Made by a program: the position numbers and the translations under genes
Notes under the pieces: model-generated
What the model saw: only the letters and a program-made list of their open reading frames with translations
Told to the model about the DNA's origin: nothing
Database searches by the model: none
Shown: positions 7,270 to 15,081 of the stretch, one piece after another
Numbering within the stretch: position 1 is the stretch's first letter
Layout of the letters: every line of letters begins with the position of its first letter
Source: Eubacteriales bacterium
Lineage (GTDB): Bacteria > Bacillota > Clostridia > Monoglobales > UMGS1388
Direction: 5' to 3'
DNA: 41,119 nt
Assembly: GCA_029004515.1 (NCBI GenBank)
Contig: JAQVYH010000012.1
Span: forward strand, 1-41,119

Positions 7270-8283
7270 ATGTTTAAGCAACTCAAAAATGTACTGTTTG
7301 AATATAAAAACGGACGGGTAATTGCCGTCCCTGGGAAATATGTAACGAGAATTGAAATGGAGATAGGCAACTCATTTATTTCCAAATTTAACGAAGAACT
7401 TGTGCAACGAGCGTTTTATGTAAATAGTGCAGAGTTTAGAGTGCTTGATGAGTTTTTGGATAATCCGGTTATAGATGTATGTGGCAATGAGGTTCCTCCT
7501 CCTCATATTCAAAATCCGATTAAAGATGTAACTCTTGTGTATGCGGACGGTGAAGAAGAATTATACATTATGACAAGTGGCGACATAGGATTTATCTTCT
7601 TTACATTTGGACCAGAACCGATAGCTCAACAAGAACGGGACTCCAAACAGACACTTAAACGATTGTCACAACTTTCCGACGCAGATTTAACCAAAAACCT
7701 TGAGTGTATGTCTGTTTCGGAAATTGAATGGTTAGCACTGCACATTCTTTCCGAACACGAAATATATTCTCATGCAGCATGCCACCCGCATGCATTACTT
7801 TTGATTGATTTGCTTCAACACCGTGCGAAGGTTATGAACCGAGATTTCATATGGACGCAAGATAGTCTAAAAAAATTAATCCATGTTGAAAAAATACTTT
7901 GGGACGCTTTTCATAATACTAAACGGGAGGTAACCAAATTTCTTAAGTTATCACCGATGGTTGATGTGAAAGAATTGCATATAAGGCTGGTTCCTCAAAT
8001 TAAAGAAGAAAAACTAAGAAAGTACAGTTTTAAGAAGTTGTTGTCCAAATATGATCCCTTCATTGTGGTTCGCGACGAAACTGACGATTCTTGGTTTGAT
8101 AAGTATTCAAACGATTACAACCTAATGGGTGTAAATACTTCTGCAATATTTGAACCGTTGGAAACAACGCAGTGTTTTAGTGTACAGGATATAGTTGATA
8201 TCGAATCTGTTGATATTCAGGTAGAATACCACAAAACTTATAAAGCAATGCCAAAAGAAATTGGCATTGCAAATGAAGAATAA
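7270..8283 (+). CDS. Protein of unknown function, 337 aa
   Basis: No family recognised. AGGGAG ends 9 nt before ATG at 7270. The N-terminal ~115 residues look rich in beta strands (FEYKNGRVIAVPGKYVTRIE, then VTLVYADGEEELYIM); residues ~120-270 look helical (e.g. LKRLSQLSDADLTKNLECMS). No signal peptide or membrane segment is visible, so it is probably cytoplasmic. It lies between two glycosylase-fold genes on the same strand, and its end overlaps the upstream extension of the next frame, suggesting one transcript. A role connected with those proteins is inferred from position only. Confidence 0.7.
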   Translation: MFKQLKNVLFEYKNGRVIAVPGKYVTRIEMEIGNSFISKFNEELVQRAFYVNSAEFRVLDEFLDNPVIDVCGNEVPPPHIQNPIKDVTLVYADGEEELYIMTSGDIGFIFFTFGPEPIAQQERDSKQTLKRLSQLSDADLTKNLECMSVSEIEWLALHILSEHEIYSHAACHPHALLLIDLLQHRAKVMNRDFIWTQDSLKKLIHVEKILWDAFHNTKREVTKFLKLSPMVDVKELHIRLVPQIKEEKLRKYSFKKLLSKYDPFIVVRDETDDSWFDKYSNDYNLMGVNTSAIFEPLETTQCFSVQDIVDIESVDIQVEYHKTYKAMPKEIGIANEE

Positions 8284-8317
8284 AAATCGGATTAATAACA
8301 AGGATGAAGGAAGAATT

Positions 8318-8671
8318 ATGATTTCTGCTAAAATTTGTATCGGCCCGTTTTTCTATATTGATGGTAAATTTTTAACGCACAAAATTTCTGTGGAACAAGG
8401 CGATGTTCGTGGCGACAGGATTGATAATCCTTATTCCCACGAAAAACTATATGATGCCAATTATAGTAGCGGTGATTATATCAATGTGCCACGAGGACGA
8501 GTAATTTGGGATAATGCAAGTAACAAGGCGATAATTTATATCGATACTTGCATCGAAAAAGTCGATGGAGCAGTTAAGGAAATCGCCAAGGCTTTTGGTT
8601 TGACAGATTATTTTGTAGAACACGATGAACACTATGTTTGCCCAAATTGTATGAGAAACATTTGGGATTGA
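8318..8671 (+). CDS. Small protein of unknown function, 117 aa
   Basis: The likely start is ATG at 8318 after AAGGAAG; the frame is open upstream to 8261 but overlaps the previous gene there. The sequence begins ISAKICIGPFFYIDGKF and contains PRGRVIWDNASNKAIIYIDT. It ends with EHYVCPNCMRNIWD, where CPNC could be half of a metal site. The layout resembles a widespread but uncharacterised family of short proteins starting with a GPFF-IDG motif; that is recollection, not a search result. Cytoplasmic. The next gene begins 26 bp downstream, so the two are co-transcribed. Confidence 0.7.
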   Translation: MISAKICIGPFFYIDGKFLTHKISVEQGDVRGDRIDNPYSHEKLYDANYSSGDYINVPRGRVIWDNASNKAIIYIDTCIEKVDGAVKEIAKAFGLTDYFVEHDEHYVCPNCMRNIWD

Positions 8672-8697
8672 AATGGAAATGTAATGGAGGTAATGAA

Positions 8698-9459
8698 ATG
8701 AAGATCAGCAACATCAATAATTTGGATGAACTTTTTATCGCGTGGAAAGAATTTCAAACAAACGATGGTTTATATAATGTATTAAATAAATACTGCAAAA
8801 ATATTGCCACAACCGCATTTGCTGGCGATGGCGTAGTGGATAATGTAATATTTCAAAAGACTGGTTACAAAGTATTATACATTATGAACGAGAGCAACGC
8901 TGATTCATACGTAGATATTACAGAAGACCAATCAAATTGGTCCTTTACTAAAAATTTTAATGATTTCGAACAAACCGGCGAAAAATGGAAGCCATCATAT
9001 TTACTTACAAAAATTTGTGAAATGCAAAGAATTATATTGCAAAATGAATTAGGAGTAAAGATAAATATACAGCCATCTGCACTTACTTTTTCGGTAATGA
9101 ACTTGAATAAACGTGGTGGTGGAAAGCAAATTTCTCGTTCATATTTTGAAGAGTATTTTAAACCATATGTTGAAAAACACACTGATTTTATAAAAAGAGA
9201 GGTTGAAATAATAAACCCTGATTTAATTATTTGGTGTGGAGTAAATACTTATTCGTTAAAAGGATATGTTTTGCCGGATATTTATAAAAAGAAAACTTTT
9301 CTTATGTGGCACCCATCGTATACACGGATTTCAAAAGATCACGCACAATCTAAAAACTGCATCAGCGAAGCTGCTACACACAATGCCATAATCAGAAAAT
9401 ATATAGCAGAATTTGAAATGAGGTATCATAAATACATTAATCGATACATCAATGCTTAA
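8698..9459 (+). CDS. Uracil-DNA-glycosylase-fold protein 2
   Basis: 253 residues, paralogous to the gene at 6510: NNLDELFIAWKEF near the N-terminus, motif VLYIMNESNADS (59-70), VMNLNKRGGG (133-142), the strand NPDLIIWCG (173-181) and FLMWHPSY (201-208). This order matches the uracil-DNA glycosylase fold: first catalytic loop, central strand, final HPS-type DNA-contact loop. GGAGG ends 7 nt before ATG at 8698; an in-frame start at 8638 would lie within the upstream gene. The two paralogues agree best in the fold motifs and differ in between, suggesting different targets or partners. Substrate unknown. Confidence 0.72.
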   Translation: MKISNINNLDELFIAWKEFQTNDGLYNVLNKYCKNIATTAFAGDGVVDNVIFQKTGYKVLYIMNESNADSYVDITEDQSNWSFTKNFNDFEQTGEKWKPSYLLTKICEMQRIILQNELGVKINIQPSALTFSVMNLNKRGGGKQISRSYFEEYFKPYVEKHTDFIKREVEIINPDLIIWCGVNTYSLKGYVLPDIYKKKTFLMWHPSYTRISKDHAQSKNCISEAATHNAIIRKYIAEFEMRYHKYINRYINA

Positions 9460-9530
9460 TATAATCGATTGGGCAAAGTCATTAATTTTAGACTAGTATA
9501 GTATCATTTGAAAATGGAGGAAACTAACAT

Positions 9531-10126
9531 ATGTATTTGTATTCTGATAATGTGAAGTTTATGCCATACGTGGGCGAGCATTATACCACATCAAATGTAA
9601 AGGTTATGTTGCTTGGAGAATCCCACTATGCACATCCAACCGAAGCATATAAAAAATTTACGATTGATGTGGTAGAACGTTACATCAAAGATGGCGACAA
9701 TCCGAAATTTTTCAACGGAATTTTAAGAACGTTGTACGGAGAAGTGAGTGACAGCGAGCTCAATTTCAGAATATATGTTTTTATAATTATATTCAAGAGT
9801 TTGTAGGAGAACATCATAACGACAAAAAAACTAATACAATGTGGGAAGGTGCACGGCCTGCACTTATAAGTGTTCTTGAAGAATTACAGCCTGATGCGGT
9901 TATTTGTTTCGGTAAAACTATGTATAAAGAATTGCCCCCTGATGGAAAAGCGGGAGCAACATATACTGTTGAAGAAACAACTATTCGTTCATGGATATAT
10001 ACAGTAAAAAAAGAAATTCCTGTCTTTTGCGTTACTCACCCATCATACAAAGGCGGTTTTAATGCAGAGAAGTTCCATAATGTAATTAAAGAAATTCCTG
10101 TTTTTCATAAATTTTTATGCAGGTGA
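9531..10126 (+). pseudogene. Uracil-DNA-glycosylase-fold protein 3, frameshifted
   Basis: ATG at 9531 follows GGAGG at a normal distance. The first frame gives VKVMLLGESHYAHP (a GESHY form of motif 1) and then breaks near 9768-9772. The next frame carries on with NICFYNYIQEFVGEHHND, ELQPDAVICFG and VFCVTHPSYKGG to a stop at 10126. Adding a single A near 9770 would restore one ~198-residue protein with all fold motifs, so this is a one-base deletion, a sequencing error or a programmed shift. The gene is more distant from the other two glycosylase-like genes than they are from each other. It ends against a transposase fragment. Confidence 0.7.
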
Positions 10127-10230
10127 ATTTAAGCAAAAAGTTGTGGAATATATGCATGAGCACCAACTAAGTTACTGGGAAACTGAATAAGTGTTTGAGT
10201 TGCCAAAAGGATGCGTTCAGAATTGGGGCT
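10116..10230 (+). pseudogene. Transposase orfA-type fragment
   Basis: In one frame the bases read YAGEFKQKVVEYMHEHQLSY then WETE, a stop at 10188-10190, and then VFELPKGCVQNW. This looks like the N-terminal helix-turn-helix of an IS3-type transposase (GEFKxKVVEY...). Only about 35-38 codons remain, with an internal stop and no ends visible. It overlaps the last codons of the glycosylase-like gene in another frame. No further feature is seen between 10230 and 10312. Confidence 0.5.
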
Positions 10231-10312
10231 TTGACGTAACGCGGATAATTGATTCGGTCAGGGCGGTGGGCTGTTCCCGTAGGAAGGTGTTCCAAGCTAA
10301 CAAACCTCTGTT

Positions 10313-10873
10313 TCAGTATCTACAATCGTGATTGATTCGTTCTTCCCACCAGCCGAAGGCCATTCTGGATTGCACATGTTCTTTTCCCGGAGATGAAAAG
10401 AACAGCGCAAAGGAACTTCCGGGCGGAATGGTGTACATCCCTTGAAAGTCATGCTTTGTAAGAGTTTGATTGGGTTCAACCCTACGCGTGAATGTATAGA
10501 CCCCGCCGATGGGGGTATTATTTGTAATATTGCTCGCGCTCATGATGTTTACCCTTGGTAGGGAAGGGGGAGAGATGGCTTGGTTTCCGGCTGCAAAATT
10601 TCTTGATATCCTTGATTCCCCGGGAAGTGTGCTGCTTAACCAACCTTCAGCGGTAAAGGGCTCATCAGAGAAATTGGAAATTGTATAAGCATTTAAAAAC
10701 ATGTTTATATTGGATCCCTTAGGGTTGACCAAAGCACCCCAAGCGTTATAACTTCCACCAAAGCAGATCATATCCGTTTGCCCCAGAAAGTAGCTACCTA
10801 AGTACGAATGATATACGGCGTCCGATAAAACAACTACCTCTTTGGGTGCATTCTCTTTTATAAACGAGTTCAT
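10313..10873 (-). CDS. Small protein, paralogue of neighbour (DUF6143-like?)
   Basis: 186 residues. The start is ATG at 10873, with GAGGAGA 8 nt upstream on the minus strand; longer starts to 10930 would run into the previous gene. It shares with the next gene upstream the blocks YFLGQTDMICFG, NAWGALVNPKGSNINMF, TISNFS, NIxPxxTL-like segments, IPPGSSFALFF and a final FGWWEERI. This looks like a beta-rich, non-enzymatic fold. It resembles Clostridia proteins that I recall as DUF6143, unverified. There is no signal peptide. It is downstream of its paralogue (32 bp gap) and both follow a spore-wall type hydrolase on the same strand, so a spore-surface or spore-coat role is possible but only inferred. 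Confidence 0.65.
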   Translation of the reverse strand: MNSFIKENAPKEVVVLSDAVYHSYLGSYFLGQTDMICFGGSYNAWGALVNPKGSNINMFLNAYTISNFSDEPFTAEGWLSSTLPGESRISRNFAAGNQAISPPSLPRVNIMSASNITNNTPIGGVYTFTRRVEPNQTLTKHDFQGMYTIPPGSSFALFFSSPGKEHVQSRMAFGWWEERINHDCRY

Positions 10874-10905
10874 ATTGTGTTTCTCCTCAACATAAAAAGG
10901 TTGTT

Positions 10906-11445
10906 TCAGCATATTTTTTCTTCCCACCAAGTCAAAACTATAGTACCTTGTATGTTTTGCAAATCCTGTGATTGTAGGAGTATTGAAAACGTACCGCCCG
11001 GAGGGATAATTATGGATCCCTTATGCGAGTCGCTTACCAGGGTGGAATTCGGTGGGACGATTCTTCCAAAAATGTTAACTCCATTTAGAAGCGGTTCACT
11101 CAAATTAACCGCATTAAGCATGATAGCTTTTGGTTTTGGAGGCGGGCATATGGATTGATTAGACGGAGTTACCGTTGAGGAAGGTATAGCGTTCCGAGGC
11201 TGCCTTGCGTTGAGAAAAATTTCCCCGACAAAGCTTTGAGCTGAAAAGTTTGTAATTGTAAAAATATCGAAGTATAAATTTACGCCAGAGCCAATGGGGT
11301 TGAGTATACCTCCCCAAGCATCACAACGATTTCCAAAGTTAAGCATCTCCGTTTGGCCGATAAAATACCTCCCCAGCATGGAATTGAGAGCCGGAGTAGT
11401 TATATCCACAACCTCAATGGGCATTTTTCTATTTCTTTCAGTCAT
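10906..11445 (-). CDS. Small protein, paralogue of neighbour (DUF6143-like?)
   Basis: 179 residues, starting at ATG 11445 behind AGGAGA. Conserved with the next gene: YFIGQTEMLNFG, DAWGGILNPIGSGVNLYF, TITNFSAQSF, GSIIIPPGGTFSILL and LTWWEEK near the end. The two proteins are similar throughout but far from identical, so the duplication is old. Gly/Pro/Asn content and alternating hydrophobic residues suggest a beta sandwich. It is first in a two-gene unit and lies about 160 bp beyond the end of the LysM-GH18 gene, so it probably has its own promoter. Function unknown. Confidence 0.65.
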   Translation of the reverse strand: MTERNRKMPIEVVDITTPALNSMLGRYFIGQTEMLNFGNRCDAWGGILNPIGSGVNLYFDIFTITNFSAQSFVGEIFLNARQPRNAIPSSTVTPSNQSICPPPKPKAIMLNAVNLSEPLLNGVNIFGRIVPPNSTLVSDSHKGSIIIPPGGTFSILLQSQDLQNIQGTIVLTWWEEKIC

Positions 11446-11579
11446 ATCTTTTCTCCTATTCGAATCACTTTATATTATCATCATATTAATCGGCTCAATT
11501 AAATGATACACTTCAATATAGCGTATAATCAGTAAAAGTAAGATTTTCCACAATATTCGACTCTAAGCATCAATAGCTT

Positions 11580-11601
11580 TGCCGAATCCGCGGATTCGGC
11601 A
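11580..11601. repeat. Perfect 22 bp palindrome
   Basis: The arms TGCCGAATCCG (11580-11590) and CGGATTCGGCA (11591-11601) are exact inverted copies with no spacer. It lies 6 bp beyond the stop of the LysM-GH18 gene. No T-run follows on either strand, so it is not a normal intrinsic terminator; a dimeric protein site or an mRNA 3'-end cruciform is possible. Confidence 0.7.
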
Positions 11602-11607
11602 TACTCG

Positions 11608-12888
11608 CTATAACACTTTATTCACGCCAAACATTGAGCTTAGCACCAACCAGAGCTGTGGGAAAAAGCTTGTTATCGTCCAGACACTTATTCCGCCGAG
11701 ATTGTATTTATTCACAAGATCAAGCTTTGCTTTTACACTTCTTGCATCCTCAAACCATACTATATGCTCTTTTCCTTCGCTGTCATAATAATTATAATAC
11801 GGTGCCTTTGCCGTTTCGTCATATTTTATTTCTGCTCCAACCTCCGCTGCAAGTCTTACAGCAGCATTGTTTGAAAGTGAGCGTGCCGCAGTTCCCGGTA
11901 CATATGGAAGTGTCCAGTCATAGCCGTAGTTCGGCATACCCATAAGGATTTTTCTGCTCGGAATCACAGAAACTGCATATCTTAGCACGCGCTCAACCTC
12001 ATTAACTGGTGACACGGCTCTCGGAGGTCCGTAAGTGTATCCCCATTCATAGGTCATGATTATTATCCTGTCAGCTATTCTTCCGATCGCCCCGTAATCA
12101 TGTGCTTCATACAAAAGTCCCTGTTGTGTTCCGCTGATTTTGGGCGCAAGTGCTACTGACACCGTATAACCAAGCGGTCTCAATGTTTCTGCCATTCTGC
12201 GTACGAACTGTGTATAGCTATTCCTGTCATACGGATAAATATATTCAAAATCTACATCCAGCCCGTAATAGTTCTTGTTCTCAAGTGTTTTGATAATATC
12301 AGCAACGAGTGTATTTTGCACATTCTCATCTGTCAGAATCTGATGGGCAATATCACTGCTAAATCCTTTCCCATCTTGTATATTTGTAATCACCATTAGA
12401 GGAGCAACTCTTGATGCACGTGCAGTCCCGATTACCTGTTCATCTGCCACCTCACTGAGACTCCCGTCGGCATTTACAAGATACGAAAAAATACTGATAT
12501 ATGTCAGGTGCGGAAGCGTCAAATTTAGCGTTGCTTCACTTATATTAGGATATGCATAACCGTTTACGTCTATCGATCGAGTAATGTTGTCTGCGGTCGG
12601 TACGGATATAACCTCCCCTACGCTAATTCTTGCAGGATTAGTTGTTTGCGGATTTGCGGCAGCAAGCTGCTGAACACTTATCCTGTATTTCTTTGCAATT
12701 GAATAAAGCGTATCGCCGGGTTGAACAATATACCTTATATTATCCGGAATAATGACAAGCGACTGCCCAACTACAAGGGGATCTTGCTTTTGCAAACCGT
12801 TATCATCAAGTATTTTTTGCATCGGTACTCCGTATCGTCTTGCTATTTCGTAAACCGTTTCACCCGGTTTAACAACATGAATTATCAT
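11608..12888 (-). CDS. LysM-GH18 spore peptidoglycan hydrolase (SleL/YaaH type)
   Basis: 426 residues: LysM 1 (about 2-47, VVKPGETVYEIARRYGV), LysM 2 (about 52-97, IVQPGDTLYSIAKKYRI) and a glycoside hydrolase 18 barrel (about 110-420). The GH18 catalytic motif is YGLDVDFEYI with E215 as acid/base and D211, D213 before it; MTYEWGYTYGPP and GMPNYGYDW are also family-typical. This is the layout of SleL/YaaH, N-acetylglucosaminidases that degrade spore cortex during germination. There is no signal peptide, as is usual for proteins made in the mother cell and placed on the spore. Start: ATG 12888 behind AAAGGGTGA. It supports an endospore-forming host. Confidence 0.88.
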   Translation of the reverse strand: MIIHVVKPGETVYEIARRYGVPMQKILDDNGLQKQDPLVVGQSLVIIPDNIRYIVQPGDTLYSIAKKYRISVQQLAAANPQTTNPARISVGEVISVPTADNITRSIDVNGYAYPNISEATLNLTLPHLTYISIFSYLVNADGSLSEVADEQVIGTARASRVAPLMVITNIQDGKGFSSDIAHQILTDENVQNTLVADIIKTLENKNYYGLDVDFEYIYPYDRNSYTQFVRRMAETLRPLGYTVSVALAPKISGTQQGLLYEAHDYGAIGRIADRIIIMTYEWGYTYGPPRAVSPVNEVERVLRYAVSVIPSRKILMGMPNYGYDWTLPYVPGTAARSLSNNAAVRLAAEVGAEIKYDETAKAPYYNYYDSEGKEHIVWFEDARSVKAKLDLVNKYNLGGISVWTITSFFPQLWLVLSSMFGVNKVL

Positions 12889-13291
12889 TCTGTCACCCTT
12901 TCACAAATTATTCTTCTTTACATAACATAATATGATAAGATTCATTTTTCAGTTTCATTGATAGAATTTTATATAATGTTCAAAATTGACGTTGGGTCAA
13001 CTCGTTAAATGAAGCAAGCGAGAAGTTAGGGATAAAATACTTATTTTACATATTATATCTGTCAAATCATCTAATTTTTACGATGATATACTATTTGCTA
13101 TCAATATAAACGGTAAATATTGACTGAATTAAACAAATTCTTTCGTAAATAATAAACTCAGTATGGTTTGTAATTATATTAGCCTACTGAGTTTATTTGT
13201 TTATAGAAATTTATAATGAATAACAAAAAAACAATATAAAGCAGTCTTTATCGAAGGATAACGTTAATAAAGATCAATAGGAGGAATTCAC
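12889..13291. other. Intergenic region with a long inverted repeat
   Basis: Divergent spacer between the LysM-GH18 gene (minus) and the small gene at 13292 (plus). The only clear structure is AATAAACTCAGTA (13151-13163) with TACTGAGTTTATT (13185-13197), a perfect 13 bp stem with a 21 nt loop followed by TGTTTATAG. On the plus strand it could terminate a leader or a small RNA. A TATACT at 13087 lacks a matching -35 box. I see no other feature. Confidence 0.5.
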
Positions 13292-13558
13292 ATGGCAAAA
13301 AAAGGAATGTCCCGCCCAAACTGGACACATACAAAACCGCGCAACGAACAGGCGGCAGTACCCGAAATTAAAGGTAAAGCCAAACACGGCAAAGTAAAAG
13401 CCAATCCTATTATACCTGGCACCGAAGCACCGGCACTGAAAGTATACCATGTTACGCCCCATTCTGATAAATCTGAGCAAGAACTCGTATATGACAACGA
13501 TCTCGCAGCTGAAAATCTTCTAAACGATTTATCCGAAGCAGATAAGCAAAATCTATGA
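13292..13558 (+). CDS. Small basic protein, 88 aa, unknown function
   Basis: ATG follows GGAGGAATTCAC. The protein begins MAKKGMSRPNWTHTKPRNEQ and contains VPEIKGKAKHGKVKANPIIPG. It is rich in lysine and proline at the N-terminus and acidic at the C-terminus (NDLAAENLLNDLSEADKQNL), with little predicted structure. Near-identical openings are, from memory, common in small conserved hypothetical proteins of Clostridia and Bacilli; no function is known to me. It stands alone on its strand. Confidence 0.72.
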   Translation: MAKKGMSRPNWTHTKPRNEQAAVPEIKGKAKHGKVKANPIIPGTEAPALKVYHVTPHSDKSEQELVYDNDLAAENLLNDLSEADKQNL

Positions 13559-13756
13559 GTATTTAGGGACATCGGGTTGCTATTCTACGCTTTCTCACAT
13601 ATTTTATCTCTTAAGACAGTTTAATAAAGCTCGTCTTATATAAAAGTAAACACCGTAGATACTAAAAGACTACAATAGGAACAGGAAGAGTAAGATTCTC
13701 TTTAGTTATAGATTCCAATCGAACTTTTTTCTCTGCTTATGAGGTGGGTGAGCTTG

Positions 13757-13888
13757 GCAAACGGAATAAGCAGAAATGCACCCTGTGTCAAAATAATAAG
13801 CCTTTACCATTTTAAGAAATGTCCACTATTTTGTGGACATGGCAGCGATAAGGCTTCAATCGACTTTTTTTGTTGGTTGAAGTTTTTT
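13757..13888 (+). repeat. Diverged copy of the two-hairpin unit
   Basis: It contains GCAAACGGAA (13757-13766) and TGCACCCTGTGTCAAA, as in the unit at 5851-6027. Hairpin 1 follows (ATGTCCAC 13819-13826 with GTGGACAT 13833-13840), then AAGGCTTCAA and hairpin 2 (CTTCAATCGAC 13854-13864 with GTTGGTTGAAG 13872-13882, then a T-run). Stem sequences differ from the other unit but pairing is kept. Just upstream, CTGCTTAT and ATAAGCAG form another inverted pair. The rest of 13559-14031 holds no gene. Confidence 0.6.
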
Positions 13889-14031
13889 TATTTGAAATAA
13901 TTGGTATATTTTGCAAGAGCATGTTAAATAATAAGTAAATATTATATTAATAGCGAAAGCAAATGAAACCGTCTTCATACTTTCCCATGCATTCTAATGT
14001 ATTAGAAAATAATGTTTTGGAGGAGATAAGA

Positions 14032-14538
14032 GTGGCTAATGAATTAATGTCATTAAAAGCGACAAATGGAATTTTAAATGTGTTTGAAGATCGAGTAGAA
14101 ATTTCAAGAAAGACAGGCTTTGGCGTCCTTTCCCAAGGTATTAAAGGCGACAGAATACTGTTTTATAAAGATTTAAGTAGTGTAGAATTCAAAAAACCTT
14201 CAGTACTTGCAAATGGTTATATTAAATTTATAGTTACAGGAACATCTGATACTAATGCATCTGTAAATTTACTTGGAATGACAACGACTAACAGCCTGAA
14301 AGATCCAAACACTTTAATTTTACGTGCGTTCAACAAGCAAACACCCGCTGAATCTGAAAAGGCATATAATATTATTCTTAAAAAAGTCAAAGAAGCAAAA
14401 GCAAATTCAGGAAATACTGTTATACAACCCGTTATGAGTAATGCTGACGAGCTGTCTAAATATAAAAATCTCTTAGATCAAGGAGTTATTACACAAGAGG
14501 AATTTGATGCAAAGAAGAAACAACTCTTGGCACTATAA
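14032..14538 (+). CDS. SHOCT-domain protein with PH-like N-terminal domain
   Basis: 168 residues from GTG at 14032, which has GGAGG 8 nt upstream; ATG at 13963 is in frame but has no ribosome site. The last ~30 residues, ELSKYKNLLDQGVITQEEF then DAKKKQLLAL, are a clear SHOCT motif, a short helical module usually found at protein ends and thought to mediate oligomerisation. The first ~110 residues (ATNGILNVFEDRVEISRK, YKDLSSVEFKKP) look like a DUF4429/PH-type beta domain. No membrane segment. Monocistronic, with a strong terminator. Function unknown. Confidence 0.75.
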   Translation: MANELMSLKATNGILNVFEDRVEISRKTGFGVLSQGIKGDRILFYKDLSSVEFKKPSVLANGYIKFIVTGTSDTNASVNLLGMTTTNSLKDPNTLILRAFNKQTPAESEKAYNIILKKVKEAKANSGNTVIQPVMSNADELSKYKNLLDQGVITQEEFDAKKKQLLAL

Positions 14539-14603
14539 TAATAGCCCTTCTGATGAATGGGATCATGTTAAAAGAGGAACGAAGCATAGGTGAATTCAAG
14601 ATA

Positions 14604-14638
14604 AAAAACTCCTACTATACTAAAGTAGGAGTTTTTTT
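14604..14638 (+). terminator. Rho-independent terminator after SHOCT gene
   Basis: AAAAACTCCTAC (14604-14615) pairs perfectly with GTAGGAGTTTTT (14624-14635), followed by TTT. The flanking A- and T-runs make it bidirectional in form. Confidence 0.85.
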
Positions 14639-14683
14639 AAATATATTCATATTTGTTGGACTTTCGATACATACTGGGAATTA

Positions 14684-14712
14684 TTGACAAAACAACTATA
14701 GAATGATATAAT
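14684..14712 (+). promoter_or_regulatory. Consensus sigma-A promoter
   Basis: TTGACA (14684-14689), exactly 17 nt, TATAAT (14707-14712): a full match to consensus. The next strong start codon is more than 500 nt away (15226), so the transcript has a long leader that includes the short frame at 14830-15081. Confidence 0.8.
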
Positions 14713-14829
14713 ACATTAAAAAAGTGACATAAAACTACATATTTTTTGCAATATAATCCTTTTTCGGCTTATGATAGATTCCTGGTAGTTGATATATATT
14801 ATTGAATATAATAAAGCAGTTTTGATAAT

Positions 14830-15081
14830 ATGCATTTTGATTATGCTAGGATTCTTATTGCCTGTTTAGTACTCTATATAGGGGGGATTGTCTTGGGTAG
14901 TCTTTTCTTAAAAAAGAATGAATGTAGCGTTAATAGTTTCTATGTGATTTTTCTATGGGTTAATAAACTTTATGAAAGAACCTATATGATGAAATGCATG
15001 GGATTTTTCACGATGTCCCCGCCGCGTTTTGTCCGGCTTTTGAAAACTGCAACAAAAACTGAAAATATTAAGCTCTGTTAA
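14830..15081 (+). CDS. Possible small membrane protein, 83 aa
   Basis: A short open frame between the consensus promoter at 14684 and the sensor kinase. The N-terminus has one likely membrane helix (YARILIACLVLYIGGIVLGS), followed by KK and a basic tail. The ribosome site before ATG 14830 is poor. A better one (GGGGGGATT) precedes an internal TTG near 14893, which would give a 62-residue soluble peptide instead. No family recognised. It could be a leader peptide for the kinase operon or chance coding. Weak support. Confidence 0.3.
   Translation: MHFDYARILIACLVLYIGGIVLGSLFLKKNECSVNSFYVIFLWVNKLYERTYMMKCMGFFTMSPPRFVRLLKTATKTENIKLC

Noticed and set aside
11580-11601. Palindrome as an ordinary intrinsic terminator of the LysM-GH18 gene
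   Set aside because: No T-run follows on the minus strand, and the fold has no loop without opening central pairs.
13288-13572. Minus-strand frames opposite the 88-residue gene
   Set aside because: The plus-strand gene has a strong GGAGGA site and a conserved opening; the opposite frames have neither.
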